64,000 nt of DNA from Bacillus niameyensis (GTDB lineage Bacteria > Bacillota > Bacilli > Bacillales > Bacillaceae_C). Both the position numbers and the translations under genes were made by a program. The stretch spans positions 3,398,184 to 3,462,183 of the forward strand of contig NZ_LN831197.1 in assembly GCF_001375535.1 (NCBI RefSeq). The letters are read 5' to 3'. The notes under the pieces were generated by a model. The model did not search any database. It was not told the origin of the DNA and saw nothing but the letters and a program-made list of their open reading frames with translations. Position 1 is the stretch's first letter. Every line of letters starts with the position of its first letter. Positions 41,460-49,355 of this stretch are shown piece by piece.

Positions 41460-42326
41460 ATGAGAGAGGAAGAAAAGAATCAATCTTCTCGATGGAAAAA
41501 AGTCCTTAAAAAGCGGTGGGTATATCCAGCAGTTTATCTTGCTTGTGCAGCGTTGCTCATTTCAGGTATTGTTTGGTTCCAAACGGCAAATAAAGATATT
41601 GCTGAACAGCCGAATGTATCTGAAAATCCAGATGATTTACTAGGGCATAATCCAGATGGGGAAGCAATCGAAGTAACTCAAACTTTTGAAGATATTGCTT
41701 TACCTCTGAAAAATCAAGACGATGTCGAAGTTGTAACGGAATTTTTCGATATTAATGCATCTGCAGAAGAACAAGAAATGGCTCTAGTAGTAAATGGCAA
41801 TAAATATCATCCTAATATGGGGATTGATTACGCAGCCAAAGATGGTTCAGAGTTTGAAGTGCTTGCGGCTCTAAGTGGTAAAGTAACAGCAGTACGTGAT
41901 GACTCTTTACTAGGAAATGTCATTGAAATTGATCACGAAAATGGGGTTGCTACCATTTATCAATCTATTAAGGACATTCAAGTTAAGGCTGGAGATAGCG
42001 TCAAACAAGGTGATGTGATAGCAACATCTGGTACAAGCCAATTAAACAAGGCGGCAAAAAACCATCTCCATTTTGAAATTAGGAAAGATAGCACAGCAAT
42101 GAATCCGTTAAACTTCTTCGGGCAACCACTTACTGCACTCCACACTGAATCTTCAGCTGAAAATAATGCAGAAGAGCAAGTAGGAGCAGATCAGTCTCAA
42201 TCAGAAGAAGAACTGGAAACTGGAAATGAAACAGATTCCGATAGTAGAACTGACTCTGAAAGTGAAACTGAAACTGATGAAGAGAATAAAACGGAAGATA
42301 CTCCACCCGCTGATGAACAAGAGTAA
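41460..42326 (+). CDS. spoIIQ: Stage II sporulation protein Q (LytM-domain forespore protein)
   Basis: The forespore half of the SpoIIIAH-SpoIIQ channel needed for engulfment and late sigma-G activity. It starts MREEEKNQSS as in B. subtilis; ATG 41460 follows AGAGGTG, whereas the open frame back to 41376 lacks a ribosome site. It has one membrane helix (about 25-43), then a degenerate M23/LytM domain. The HxxxD zinc motif is YHPNMGIDYA, with Asn at the first-His position, while NHLHFEIRK keeps HxH. A peptidase role is therefore unlikely. The C-terminal ~50 residues are an acidic Ser/Glu/Thr-rich tail. Confidence 0.94.
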   Translation: MREEEKNQSSRWKKVLKKRWVYPAVYLACAALLISGIVWFQTANKDIAEQPNVSENPDDLLGHNPDGEAIEVTQTFEDIALPLKNQDDVEVVTEFFDINASAEEQEMALVVNGNKYHPNMGIDYAAKDGSEFEVLAALSGKVTAVRDDSLLGNVIEIDHENGVATIYQSIKDIQVKAGDSVKQGDVIATSGTSQLNKAAKNHLHFEIRKDSTAMNPLNFFGQPLTALHTESSAENNAEEQVGADQSQSEEELETGNETDSDSRTDSESETETDEENKTEDTPPADEQE

Positions 42327-42341
42327 TGAATGAAAATGTAT

Positions 42342-42371
42342 GACGAGTCTAAAATAGGCTCGTCTTTTTTT
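42342..42371 (+). terminator. Terminator after spoIIQ
   Basis: GACGAG pairs with CTCGTC around TCTAAAATAGG, followed by seven T. Confidence 0.85.
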
Positions 42372-42806
42372 GCCTTGATTCGAGAAAAAATAAATCATTT
42401 CTCGGGAAATAAATGCAATTTTTTATCAAATACGTCGGAATAATTGGCTCTTTGTCATTGAAAATCGAAACATGATATGGGAAAGGTTCTAACTTACAGC
42501 CGATTGATTCGGAATATTATGGATTTTAAGCATATATTTCCTAGCTTGGAAATAAGTATATACAAACTGTACAAAATATTGTGAGTGTTTGAGGTGAGTA
42601 ATCGTTTATGGAAGCCACATTCAGTTGAATATATGCTTAAGTCCAGAAAAAAGAGAGGGATTTGAAATAGAACATTTACTAGACTAATACTAGCTGCGGA
42701 AGGGTGCATTCAATTTAATAACCCTTGTTGGCAAATGTAGAATTTATATAATACAGACGAGTCTCATTTCACACTCCTCACATCCAATTTGGGGAGGGCG
42801 AGAGGT
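42372..42806. other. Gene-free region upstream of spoIIID with a wide inverted repeat
   Basis: No supportable gene. GGATTTTAAGCATATATT (42521-42538) is nearly complementary to AATATATGCTTAAGTCC (42628-42644), about 90 bases apart, with a smaller TATTTCC/GGAAATA hairpin inside. A tentative sigma-E-like pair GGCAAATG (42730) and AATACAGA (42750) lies about 55 bases before spoIIID. Confidence 0.45.
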
Positions 42807-43079
42807 GTGCACGATTACATCAAAGAGCGAACAATCAAGATAGGAAGATATATCGTGGAGACGAGAAAGACAGTTCGCGTAATTGCTAAGGAATTCGGAG
42901 TATCAAAAAGTACAGTTCATAAGGACCTGACTGAACGCCTGCCAGAGATTAATCCGGATTTGGCAAACGAAGTCAAAACGATTCTTGAATATCATAAATC
43001 AATTAGACATTTGCGAGGTGGTGAAGCAACTAGACAAAAATATAAGAAAGAAGAAGAAATGAATATTGTAACTAAATAG
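42807..43079 (+). CDS. spoIIID: Sporulation transcription factor SpoIIID
   Basis: A 90-residue mother-cell DNA-binding protein that represses or activates much of the sigma-E regulon and activates sigK. The start is GTG 42807 (MHDYIKERTIKIG), as known for B. subtilis; upstream GGAGGGCGAGAGG is the ribosome site. The helix-turn-helix is RVIAKEFGVSKSTVHKDL (24-41), followed by the basic C-terminal region RHLRGGEATRQKYKK. The sequence is nearly invariant in Bacillaceae. Confidence 0.97.
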   Translation: MHDYIKERTIKIGRYIVETRKTVRVIAKEFGVSKSTVHKDLTERLPEINPDLANEVKTILEYHKSIRHLRGGEATRQKYKKEEEMNIVTK

Positions 43080-43085
43080 GAACCT

Positions 43086-43121
43086 GATAAGGCTATCCAA
43101 TGCTGTTTGGATAGCCTTATC
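43086..43121 (+). terminator. Strong hairpin after spoIIID
   Basis: A perfect 15-bp stem: GATAAGGCTATCCAA (43086-43100) with TTGGATAGCCTTATC (43107-43121), loop of 6, weak U tract ATATTGTTT. Confidence 0.75.
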
Positions 43122-43304
43122 ATATTGTTTATTCGGTATAAACTTCCACCTGAAATTTGCCTAGCAAAAAAGCAAGTATTTTGTAAAAAGATGAATAAAA
43201 ATGTTTAAGAGTATGGTAAAATAAACAATTAGGGAATAAACTTACTAATGACTTTTTTACTATATAAAAATATAAAGATTTAAAGGGAAAGAAGGGATTA
43301 CGGG

Positions 43305-44306
43305 ATGTTTGCAAAGGATATCGGCATTGATTTAGGAACTGCAAATGTTTTGATTCATGTAAAGGGGCAAGGAATTGTTTTAAACGAACCTTCCGTTGTA
43401 GCTATTGAAAAGAATTCGAATAAAGTGCTTGCTGTTGGTGAGGAAGCAAGAAAAATGGTTGGGAGAACACCTGGTAATATTGTTGCGATTCGTCCTTTAA
43501 AAGATGGGGTCATTGCTGATTTTGATGTAACAGAATCAATGCTGAAACATTTTATTAACAAATTGAATGTTAAAGGATTTTTATCGAAACCTAGAATTCT
43601 AATTTGTTGTCCAACAAATATAACAAGTGTTGAACAAAAAGCGATTAGAGAAGCTGCTGAAAAGAGCGGTGGCAAGAAAATCTATCTTGAAGAAGAGCCA
43701 AAAGTGGCCGCAATTGGTGCAGGGATGGATATCTTTCAGCCAAGCGGGAATATGGTAGTGGATATTGGCGGTGGAACATCGGATATTGCAGTATTGTCGA
43801 TGGGTGATGTTGTCACATCTTCCTCCATTAAAATGGCTGGAGATAAGATGGATAACGAAATCCTAAATTACGTCAAAAGACAGTATAAGCTGTTAATCGG
43901 TGAACGTACAGCCGAAGATATTAAAATTAATATCGGAACTGTTTTTCATGATTCTCGGAACGAAGAAATGGATATTCGTGGTCGTGATATGGTCTCTGGA
44001 CTGCCACGCACAATTACCGTCCGTTCCAAAGAAATTGAAGAAGCTTTACATGAATCAGTTGAAACAATTGTTCATGCAGCGAAAACTGTCTTGGAAAAAA
44101 CACCGCCTGAGCTATCTGCAGACATTATTGATCGCGGTATAATGTTAACAGGTGGAGGAGCTTTATTACACGGTATGGATCAATTGCTAGCTGAGGAGCT
44201 TAAAGTTCCAGTTCTAATTGCCGAACAGCCAATGGATGCCGTAGCAATCGGAACGGGCATCATGCTGAAGAATATGGACCGAATTTCTCGACGCAGTTTC
44301 ATTTAA
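43305..44306 (+). CDS. mbl: MreB-like actin homologue Mbl
   Basis: A cytoskeletal ATPase that moves with the cell-wall elongation machinery. The 333-residue protein begins with the phosphate-1 loop DIGIDLGTANVLIH, has the phosphate-2 motif VVDIGGGTSDIAVLS near 146-160 and the adenosine motif LTGGGALLHGMDQLL. Position between spoIIID and flhO identifies it as Mbl rather than MreB. A hairpin without U tract (CAGGCTAC/GTAGCCTG, 44324-44347) follows. Confidence 0.95.
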   Translation: MFAKDIGIDLGTANVLIHVKGQGIVLNEPSVVAIEKNSNKVLAVGEEARKMVGRTPGNIVAIRPLKDGVIADFDVTESMLKHFINKLNVKGFLSKPRILICCPTNITSVEQKAIREAAEKSGGKKIYLEEEPKVAAIGAGMDIFQPSGNMVVDIGGGTSDIAVLSMGDVVTSSSIKMAGDKMDNEILNYVKRQYKLLIGERTAEDIKINIGTVFHDSRNEEMDIRGRDMVSGLPRTITVRSKEIEEALHESVETIVHAAKTVLEKTPPELSADIIDRGIMLTGGGALLHGMDQLLAEELKVPVLIAEQPMDAVAIGTGIMLKNMDRISRRSFI

Positions 44307-44433
44307 TGCCCACAGTGAGTTCCCAGGCTACATCTTGCCGTAGCCTGAGAATCAGATCTGGTATAATCTGTCTATCAAGATAATCCCCTTTCCGTCGATA
44401 AAATAGATAAGGACTCTTAAATGGAGTGATAAA

Positions 44434-45216
44434 ATGTTACGAGGATTTTATACAGCCGCTTCTGGTATGTTTGCGGAGCAGCGTCGCACAGAGATGCTAA
44501 CGAATAATTTAGCTAATATGAATACTCCTGGCTACAAAGAAGATCAAGCTGCTATTCGAGCATTTCCAGAAATGCTCTTGCAAAGAATCGGGGGTCAAAA
44601 CCAATTTACCGGCAGTCGTGAAGTGGGAAGTTTGAATACAGGTGTTTATATGCAAGAAATCTTGCCACGTTTTATTCAAGGAGATTTACGCCAAACGGAC
44701 CGTAATATGGATTTGGCTTTAACGGATCGAAGTGATCAACCTGTATTTTTTACGGTGGAAAATAATGATCAAATAAAATATACTCGAAATGGAAGCTTTA
44801 CGCTTGATTCAGACGGGCTTCTGACTACTTCAGAGGGCTTTCCAGTATTAGACGAGGCAGGGAATCGAATCCAGCTGAACAGCGAAGAATTTACGGTTTC
44901 CGATCGAGGAATTATTTTAGAAAATGGGAATGAAGTTGCCCGCCTTGGAATAGCGATCACAGACAATCCTGAAGCCTTAATTAAGGAAGGGAGCGGTCTG
45001 TTTCGAACAGAGAATAACGAGCCGCTCATGAACGCGAATATCGATACATATGCTATTTCCCAAGGTTTTATTGAGGGAGCTAATGTAGATCCTTCGAAGG
45101 CTATGACAGAAATGCTCACGGCTTATAGAGCATTCGAAGCGAATCAAAAAGTTTTACAGGCTTACGATAAAAGTATGGAAAAAGCTGTTAACGAAATTGG
45201 CAGAGTTAATGGATAA
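44434..45216 (+). CDS. flhO: Flagellar hook-basal body rod protein FlhO
   Basis: A 260-residue FlgF/FlgG-type rod protein, secreted through the flagellar type III apparatus and without a signal peptide. It has the N-terminal rod motif ASGMFAEQRRTEMLTNNLANMNTPGYK and the C-terminal segment EGANVDPSKAMTEMLTAYRAFEANQKVLQ, which together form the coiled rod domain. flhP follows after 25 bases. The pair lies apart from the main fla/che operon, downstream of mbl, as in B. subtilis. Confidence 0.93.
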   Translation: MLRGFYTAASGMFAEQRRTEMLTNNLANMNTPGYKEDQAAIRAFPEMLLQRIGGQNQFTGSREVGSLNTGVYMQEILPRFIQGDLRQTDRNMDLALTDRSDQPVFFTVENNDQIKYTRNGSFTLDSDGLLTTSEGFPVLDEAGNRIQLNSEEFTVSDRGIILENGNEVARLGIAITDNPEALIKEGSGLFRTENNEPLMNANIDTYAISQGFIEGANVDPSKAMTEMLTAYRAFEANQKVLQAYDKSMEKAVNEIGRVNG

Positions 45217-45241
45217 GGAATCACTAGGAGGTTCATTTTAA

Positions 45242-46078
45242 ATGAATCGTTCAATGACAACCGCAATGAATACAATGAATCAATTGCAGAAGCAATTTGA
45301 TATAATTAGCCATAATATTAGCAATACCCAAACTACAGGATTTAAAAGCAGGGATGTTTCATTTACGGATTTATTAGTCCAAGAAATTTACAATCAATCC
45401 TCTCCTGAGAAGGAAGTTGGAAGAGTATCTCCGCTTGGAATTCGTCAAGGTGTTGGAGCGAAGATTGCGAAGTCTTCTTTAAATTCTACACAAGGGCCAG
45501 TTAAAACAACGGATCGCTCTCTTGATCTTGCTTTTACAAAACCTAATCAATATTTAAAAGTTCAAGTTCAAACAGGGGAAGGTTCTGAAGTTCAATATAC
45601 CCGTAATGGAGCTTTATATGTAACTCAAACGGATAATGAAAATCTCATGCTCGTTACTCAAGATGGACATGCAGTTTTAGATGCAGATGATCAACCGATT
45701 ATTTTTTCGAATCAGCTTGATGAATATTATGTTACCGATCATGGTAGCTTTCAAGCAAAAGGCGCGACTGGACAACCTCGGGAATTTGATTTAGGAGTTA
45801 TCGCTCTCCACAAACCGCAGTTTATGGAGCAAAAAGGCGACTCATTAATTGGACTTTCTCAAGATGTGCAAGTTGATCAAGGAACGATTTTTACGAATTT
45901 GGCTACATTTGCTGAAAGAAATAATATTGGACTGCAGCAAGGCGCACTTGAAGGATCGAATGTCGACTTGAGTAAGGAAATGACAAACATGCTTATGGTG
46001 CAACGCGCACTTCAATTCCAGTCAAAATCCATCACTTTATCTGACCAAATGCTGGGAATTGTCAACAATATTCGCTAA
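45242..46078 (+). CDS. flhP: Flagellar hook-basal body rod protein FlhP
   Basis: A 278-residue paralogue of FlhO. The N-terminal MNTMNQLQKQFDIISHNISNTQTTGFK and C-terminal EGSNVDLSKEMTNMLMVQRALQFQSKS are the conserved rod/hook terminal helices. A CACTAGGAGG ribosome site precedes the ATG. It is co-transcribed with flhO. Confidence 0.93.
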   Translation: MNRSMTTAMNTMNQLQKQFDIISHNISNTQTTGFKSRDVSFTDLLVQEIYNQSSPEKEVGRVSPLGIRQGVGAKIAKSSLNSTQGPVKTTDRSLDLAFTKPNQYLKVQVQTGEGSEVQYTRNGALYVTQTDNENLMLVTQDGHAVLDADDQPIIFSNQLDEYYVTDHGSFQAKGATGQPREFDLGVIALHKPQFMEQKGDSLIGLSQDVQVDQGTIFTNLATFAERNNIGLQQGALEGSNVDLSKEMTNMLMVQRALQFQSKSITLSDQMLGIVNNIR

Positions 46079-46166
46079 AATATGTTATGATAATATCAGT
46101 CTTTTATCCATTTTCTGTTCTGCCCTATTTCCACTGCAAATTGGCGGGATCAAAGGAGTTTAGCAA

Positions 46167-46466
46167 ATGATGGCCAATCAAATCAGCCAAGAGCAAGTAC
46201 AAACAAGAGAAGAACTGAAGAAAAAGAAATCTGAAGCTAAAAGGAAGAAACGCGAACAAAAGATTGAAAAGCAATCTATGAAGCGTGTGAGAATTAGATT
46301 AATTCCTATTTGGCTGCGAATTATTTTGTTCGTTATTCTGTTAGCGGCAAGTCTTGCAGGCGGTTTGCTAGTTGGATATGGTGTCATCGGAGACGGGAAA
46401 CCAACAGATGTCTTCCAGAAAGAAACATGGACTCATATCATAGATTTAGTGAAAAAAGGTAAATAA
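46167..46466 (+). CDS. EpuA-like small membrane protein (annotated in relatives as RNA polymerase subunit beta-like)
   Basis: A 99-residue protein with a highly charged N-terminal cytoplasmic segment of about 45 residues ([17 protein letters not shown]) and one transmembrane helix near 50-72, then a short outside tail. It resembles the EpuA family (PF11772), often named DNA-directed RNA polymerase subunit beta in databases although that function is not evident from sequence. It is placed between flhP and fabZ. The ATG at 46167 or 46170 follows CAAAGGAG. Confidence 0.7.
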   Translation: MMANQISQEQVQTREELKKKKSEAKRKKREQKIEKQSMKRVRIRLIPIWLRIILFVILLAASLAGGLLVGYGVIGDGKPTDVFQKETWTHIIDLVKKGK

Positions 46467-46474
46467 AATTGTTA

Positions 46475-46504
46475 AAGGGTTCATCATAACGGTGAATCCT
46501 TTTT
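46475..46504 (+). terminator. Terminator upstream of fabZ
   Basis: AAGGGTTCA pairs with TGAATCCTT (one G-T pair), followed by TTTT. Confidence 0.6.
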
Positions 46505-46536
46505 GCCAATACATATCATTAAAGGAGGAGACGTTT

Positions 46537-46962
46537 TTGTTAGATATTCAACAAATTAAAGAAATTATTCCACATCGTCATCCATTTTTACTTATTGACT
46601 CAATTGAGGAATTAGAGCCAGGAAAAAGAGCCGTTGGAAAAAAGAATTTGACAGCAAATGAAGAAGTTTTTAATGGTCATTTTCCTGATTATCCTGTTTT
46701 TCCAGGTGTCTTAACATTAGAAGCGTGTGCTCAAACAGGTGCGGTCGCACTTTTATCTATGCCAGAGTATGCAGGGAAAATTGCTTTCTTTGCTGGCGTA
46801 GAGAAATGCCGCTGGAAACGCCAAGTTCGGCCTGGTGATACTCTTATGATGGAAGTTGAATTATTAACGATTCGTCGTGGGATTGGTAAAGGAAAAGCTA
46901 TAGCTAAAGTCGATGGTGAGATAGCGATGGAAGCTGAAATTATGTTTGCTATACAAGGTTAA
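46537..46962 (+). CDS. fabZ: 3-hydroxyacyl-[acyl-carrier-protein] dehydratase
   Basis: Dehydrates beta-hydroxyacyl-ACP in type II fatty acid synthesis. With TTG 46537 as start (after AAAGGAGGAG) the protein is 141 residues, equal to B. subtilis FabZ. The hot-dog fold motif [21 protein letters not shown] contains catalytic H48 and E62. The open frame extends to 46492, but that part lies within the preceding terminator. Confidence 0.95.
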   Translation: MLDIQQIKEIIPHRHPFLLIDSIEELEPGKRAVGKKNLTANEEVFNGHFPDYPVFPGVLTLEACAQTGAVALLSMPEYAGKIAFFAGVEKCRWKRQVRPGDTLMMEVELLTIRRGIGKGKAIAKVDGEIAMEAEIMFAIQG

Positions 46963-46967
46963 TATAG

Positions 46968-47000
46968 GCTGACAGCTTGTAAATGAGCTGTCAGCTTTTT
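46968..47000 (+). terminator. Terminator after fabZ
   Basis: GCTGACAGCT pairs with AGCTGTCAGC, followed by TTTTT. Confidence 0.9.
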
Positions 47001-47220
47001 ACATGCGTTTCTTTTTCGAAAAGGGTTATATTATGAATGCCGGAATACATAAAGATTCCGGGGGGATTTATCGTCCACACACATAAAATAAAATTTTTAT
47101 TAAATTTTATGAAGGATTTATAAATTTTTGGGAAAGCTAATGTCAGGCAAAGTGCAATGTCAAATATGACAAAGCCCAAATCCCTCCACAGTGGGGAAAA
47201 TCTGAAAGGAGCTTACCAAA

Positions 47221-47541
47221 ATGAAGGTAAAATGGACAAAGTATGTAGGAAGTTTCGCATTAGCATCTGCACTATTAGTAGGTTGTGCAAACAATGACGA
47301 CGATCAAAATCCACCGCCACCAGTCAATGACAATGGAGTGGATGATAACGGGGTTAATGATAACAACGGTGTGAATGACAATAACGGAGTAAATGATGAT
47401 AATGGAGTTTTAGATAATGATTTAAACGATGACAATAACAATGATATCAACAATCCGAATAACGATAATTTGAATGATAATAACGATGTCGATGATAATG
47501 ATTTGAATAATAATGACCGCAATGATGATGACAATAGATAA
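47221..47541 (+). CDS. Asn/Asp-repeat lipoprotein
   Basis: A 106-residue predicted lipoprotein. The N-terminus MKVKWTKYVGSFALASALLVGCAN is a type II signal peptide with lipobox LVGC (cysteine at 22). The mature part is almost entirely Asn and Asp with Val/Gly, in repeats of the type NGVNDN and DNDLND, preceded by PPPP. It should be disordered and strongly acidic. The ribosome site AAAGGAG is 8 bases upstream. A good terminator follows. No enzymatic domain; metal or surface-water binding would be guesswork. Confidence 0.8.
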   Translation: MKVKWTKYVGSFALASALLVGCANNDDDQNPPPPVNDNGVDDNGVNDNNGVNDNNGVNDDNGVLDNDLNDDNNNDINNPNNDNLNDNNDVDDNDLNNNDRNDDDNR

Positions 47542-47570
47542 GCAGGGGATTCCCTGCTTGTCTTTTTTTT
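47540..47570 (+). terminator. Terminator of the Asn/Asp lipoprotein gene
   Basis: AAGCAGGG pairs with CCCTGCTT around GATT, followed by GTC and eight T. Confidence 0.9.
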
Positions 47571-47631
47571 GTTTAGAAAATCGGACTGCGCGTTTTTAGC
47601 CCGATGAGCAATGCGCCTGCGCTTTTGTAAC

Positions 47632-48045
47632 TTATGTTTGTTTTGCCTTCATTCGTTTCTTAAATTCAGCCATTAAATGGTCACCGCTAAACCCTTCCTT
47701 AATTAAGTCATCTAGCAGTAATTCAGGATATTGATTGCGTCTTCTGCTAAGTTTACCTTCAAATAGTATACTGAAATGCCGTTCGAATTCATTGATTGAA
47801 ATGATCTTTGCAGTAAATGGGGCGGGATCGTTAGCAGCATGAGTAATAATCACCCTGATTTCAAAGGACAAGCGTTCAGCAAATTTGCTTTGAAAAACTT
47901 CTAGATACTGCTTATCTATATACGCTTCAATAATCCAGACTCCATCTCGATTTTCTTTATTAATAATTAAACCATCTGTTAAAGGAATGTCCACGGCCTT
48001 ATGTTTTTCGATAATCTGTAGGGCAACAATTTTAAAGGTCTTCAA
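47632..48045 (-). CDS. ywpF: YwpF-like protein
   Basis: A 137-residue cytosolic protein of the YwpF family, of unknown function. The start is TTG at 48045 (MKTFKIVALQII), 9 bases after GGAGG on the minus strand; the upstream ATG at 48063 overlaps that ribosome site. Recognisable blocks are DIPLTDGLIINKENRDG and PFTAKIISINEFERHFSILFEGKLSRRRNQYPELLLDDLI. It lies divergent to ssbB, as in B. subtilis. Confidence 0.85.
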   Translation of the reverse strand: MKTFKIVALQIIEKHKAVDIPLTDGLIINKENRDGVWIIEAYIDKQYLEVFQSKFAERLSFEIRVIITHAANDPAPFTAKIISINEFERHFSILFEGKLSRRRNQYPELLLDDLIKEGFSGDHLMAEFKKRMKAKQT

Positions 48046-48290
48046 ACCAATTCGCCTCCACAACCTTTTTATAAAATTATATCATTTTTCACCTATCTTT
48101 AAAAAATAATCTAAAATAGTTAGATTTCGAATTTTGGAACTATAATGGATTCTAAAATTAGATTAATAAGTCAAATACAGGACCTTTGTTGTCGAAAATA
48201 GCGATAATTATCATATTTTGACGATTTTACATAGGGTAGTAAGTCCTATAAAATGTGGTTACATTGCTTGGAAGGAGGAGTGAAAATAAG

Positions 48291-48659
48291 TTGATCAACC
48301 AAGTGACATTAGTCGGTAGATTGACGAAGGAACCTAATCTACGTTATACAGTGGACGGCAAAGTAGTCTTAAATGTTACGATCGCCCTTAATCGCCAGTT
48401 CAAAAATGCGAAAGGAGAGTATGAAGCTGATTTTGTTTTATGTACCTTGTGGGGCAAGACCGCTGAAAACACAGCAAAATATTGCCATCGGGGTTCGCTT
48501 GTAGGAATAACAGGCAGGATCCAAACTAGAAATTATGATAATGACCAAGGGAAAAAGGTTTATGTAACAGAAGTCATCGCGGACTCTATAAAATTCATGG
48601 ATGGCAGACCACCTGAAAATAAAAAAGTGAATATATCTGAAGAAGCACTTCCTTTTTAG
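48291..48659 (+). CDS. ssbB: Single-stranded DNA-binding protein SsbB
   Basis: A 122-residue OB-fold protein. MINQVTLVGRLTKEPNLRYT starts at TTG 48291 after GGAAGGAGGAG. FVLCTLWGKTAENTAKY and GSLVGITGRIQTRNYDN are the DNA-binding strands. It lacks the long acidic tail and C-terminal DDDIPF tip of the essential SsbA, ending instead in EEALPF. This matches the competence-associated SsbB paralogue (B. subtilis ywpH), which protects incoming single-stranded DNA. No ComK box was identified with confidence. Confidence 0.88.
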   Translation: MINQVTLVGRLTKEPNLRYTVDGKVVLNVTIALNRQFKNAKGEYEADFVLCTLWGKTAENTAKYCHRGSLVGITGRIQTRNYDNDQGKKVYVTEVIADSIKFMDGRPPENKKVNISEEALPF

Positions 48660-48689
48660 GGAGAGACAATTTTTTTAGGGGGTGACCAT

Positions 48690-48884
48690 TTGCAGCAATC
48701 TTACCAAAATGACTCAATGGAAATTTTAATTAGTGATCTCATTTTTAAATTGGGCAAAGCGAACCAGCAAATCCATCAACTGACAATAAGAGTTTCACAA
48801 CTTGAATTTCTCCTGCAAAATCAGTTAGCAAATAGTTCCTCAGATTCCCGCCCCATTATAGAGAGAAAAATGATGGCACAATAA
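48690..48884 (+). CDS. Small hypothetical coiled-coil protein
   Basis: A 64-residue frame with TTG start directly after AGGGGGTGACCAT, an excellent ribosome site, 30 bases beyond ssbB. The sequence from about residue 8 to 45 has heptad-like hydrophobic spacing (ILISDLIFKLGKANQQIHQL). No homologue recognised. It is probably co-transcribed with ssbB, and a terminator follows. Confidence 0.55.
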   Translation: MQQSYQNDSMEILISDLIFKLGKANQQIHQLTIRVSQLEFLLQNQLANSSSDSRPIIERKMMAQ

Positions 48885-48930
48885 CCTTACAGCTGTGCTC
48901 AACTCATCCTCGCTTTCTTCCCCACTTGAA

Positions 48931-48965
48931 GAGGCTGCACCCACTAGGGAACAGCCTCATTTTGT
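48931..48965 (+). terminator. Terminator after ssbB and the small ORF
   Basis: GAGGCTG pairs with CAGCCTC around a 14-base loop, followed by ATTTTGTT. Confidence 0.65.
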
Positions 48966-49026
48966 TGGGATAAAATAGTCGCACACGCCTAGGATAGCGG
49001 ATAACCCCGAATAAAGATCCTGCTCA

Positions 49027-49338
49027 TCACTCGATTTCCTTAATTACTTTTTCAACTTGGGAAATAGAAAAGTCGTCGATAGGAGCAATCTGCATAAACT
49101 CGGCTGCTTCATTTAGTAATTCAAACAGTCGGTTCCCCGATTGTTTTAAAGACGGCCAGCGCAAATGGGGGGGAAGCCAATTTTCTGAATAAAGTCCGGG
49201 ATCTTCTAGCAAACCATCGACTTCTTTATCGCAAATTCCGCGGATGAGAAAATCCATTCGTATTTCCGCTCTTTCTGCTTCAAATAAATCATATCTTGCT
49301 TTTAATTGATGGAGTAGTTTCGCCAAATCCTCAGACAC
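49027..49338 (-). CDS. Hypothetical protein downstream of the SNF2 helicase
   Basis: A 103-residue soluble protein, mostly helical and acidic, starting at GTG after AGGGAGGG. It is the third gene of a minus-strand operon, 17 bases after the SNF2 helicase stop. No domain recognised; conservation with ywqA/ywqB across genomes would be the best clue to its role. Confidence 0.7.
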   Translation of the reverse strand: MSEDLAKLLHQLKARYDLFEAERAEIRMDFLIRGICDKEVDGLLEDPGLYSENWLPPHLRWPSLKQSGNRLFELLNEAAEFMQIAPIDDFSISQVEKVIKEIE

Positions 49339-49355
49339 AATTGAGTCCCTCCCTA

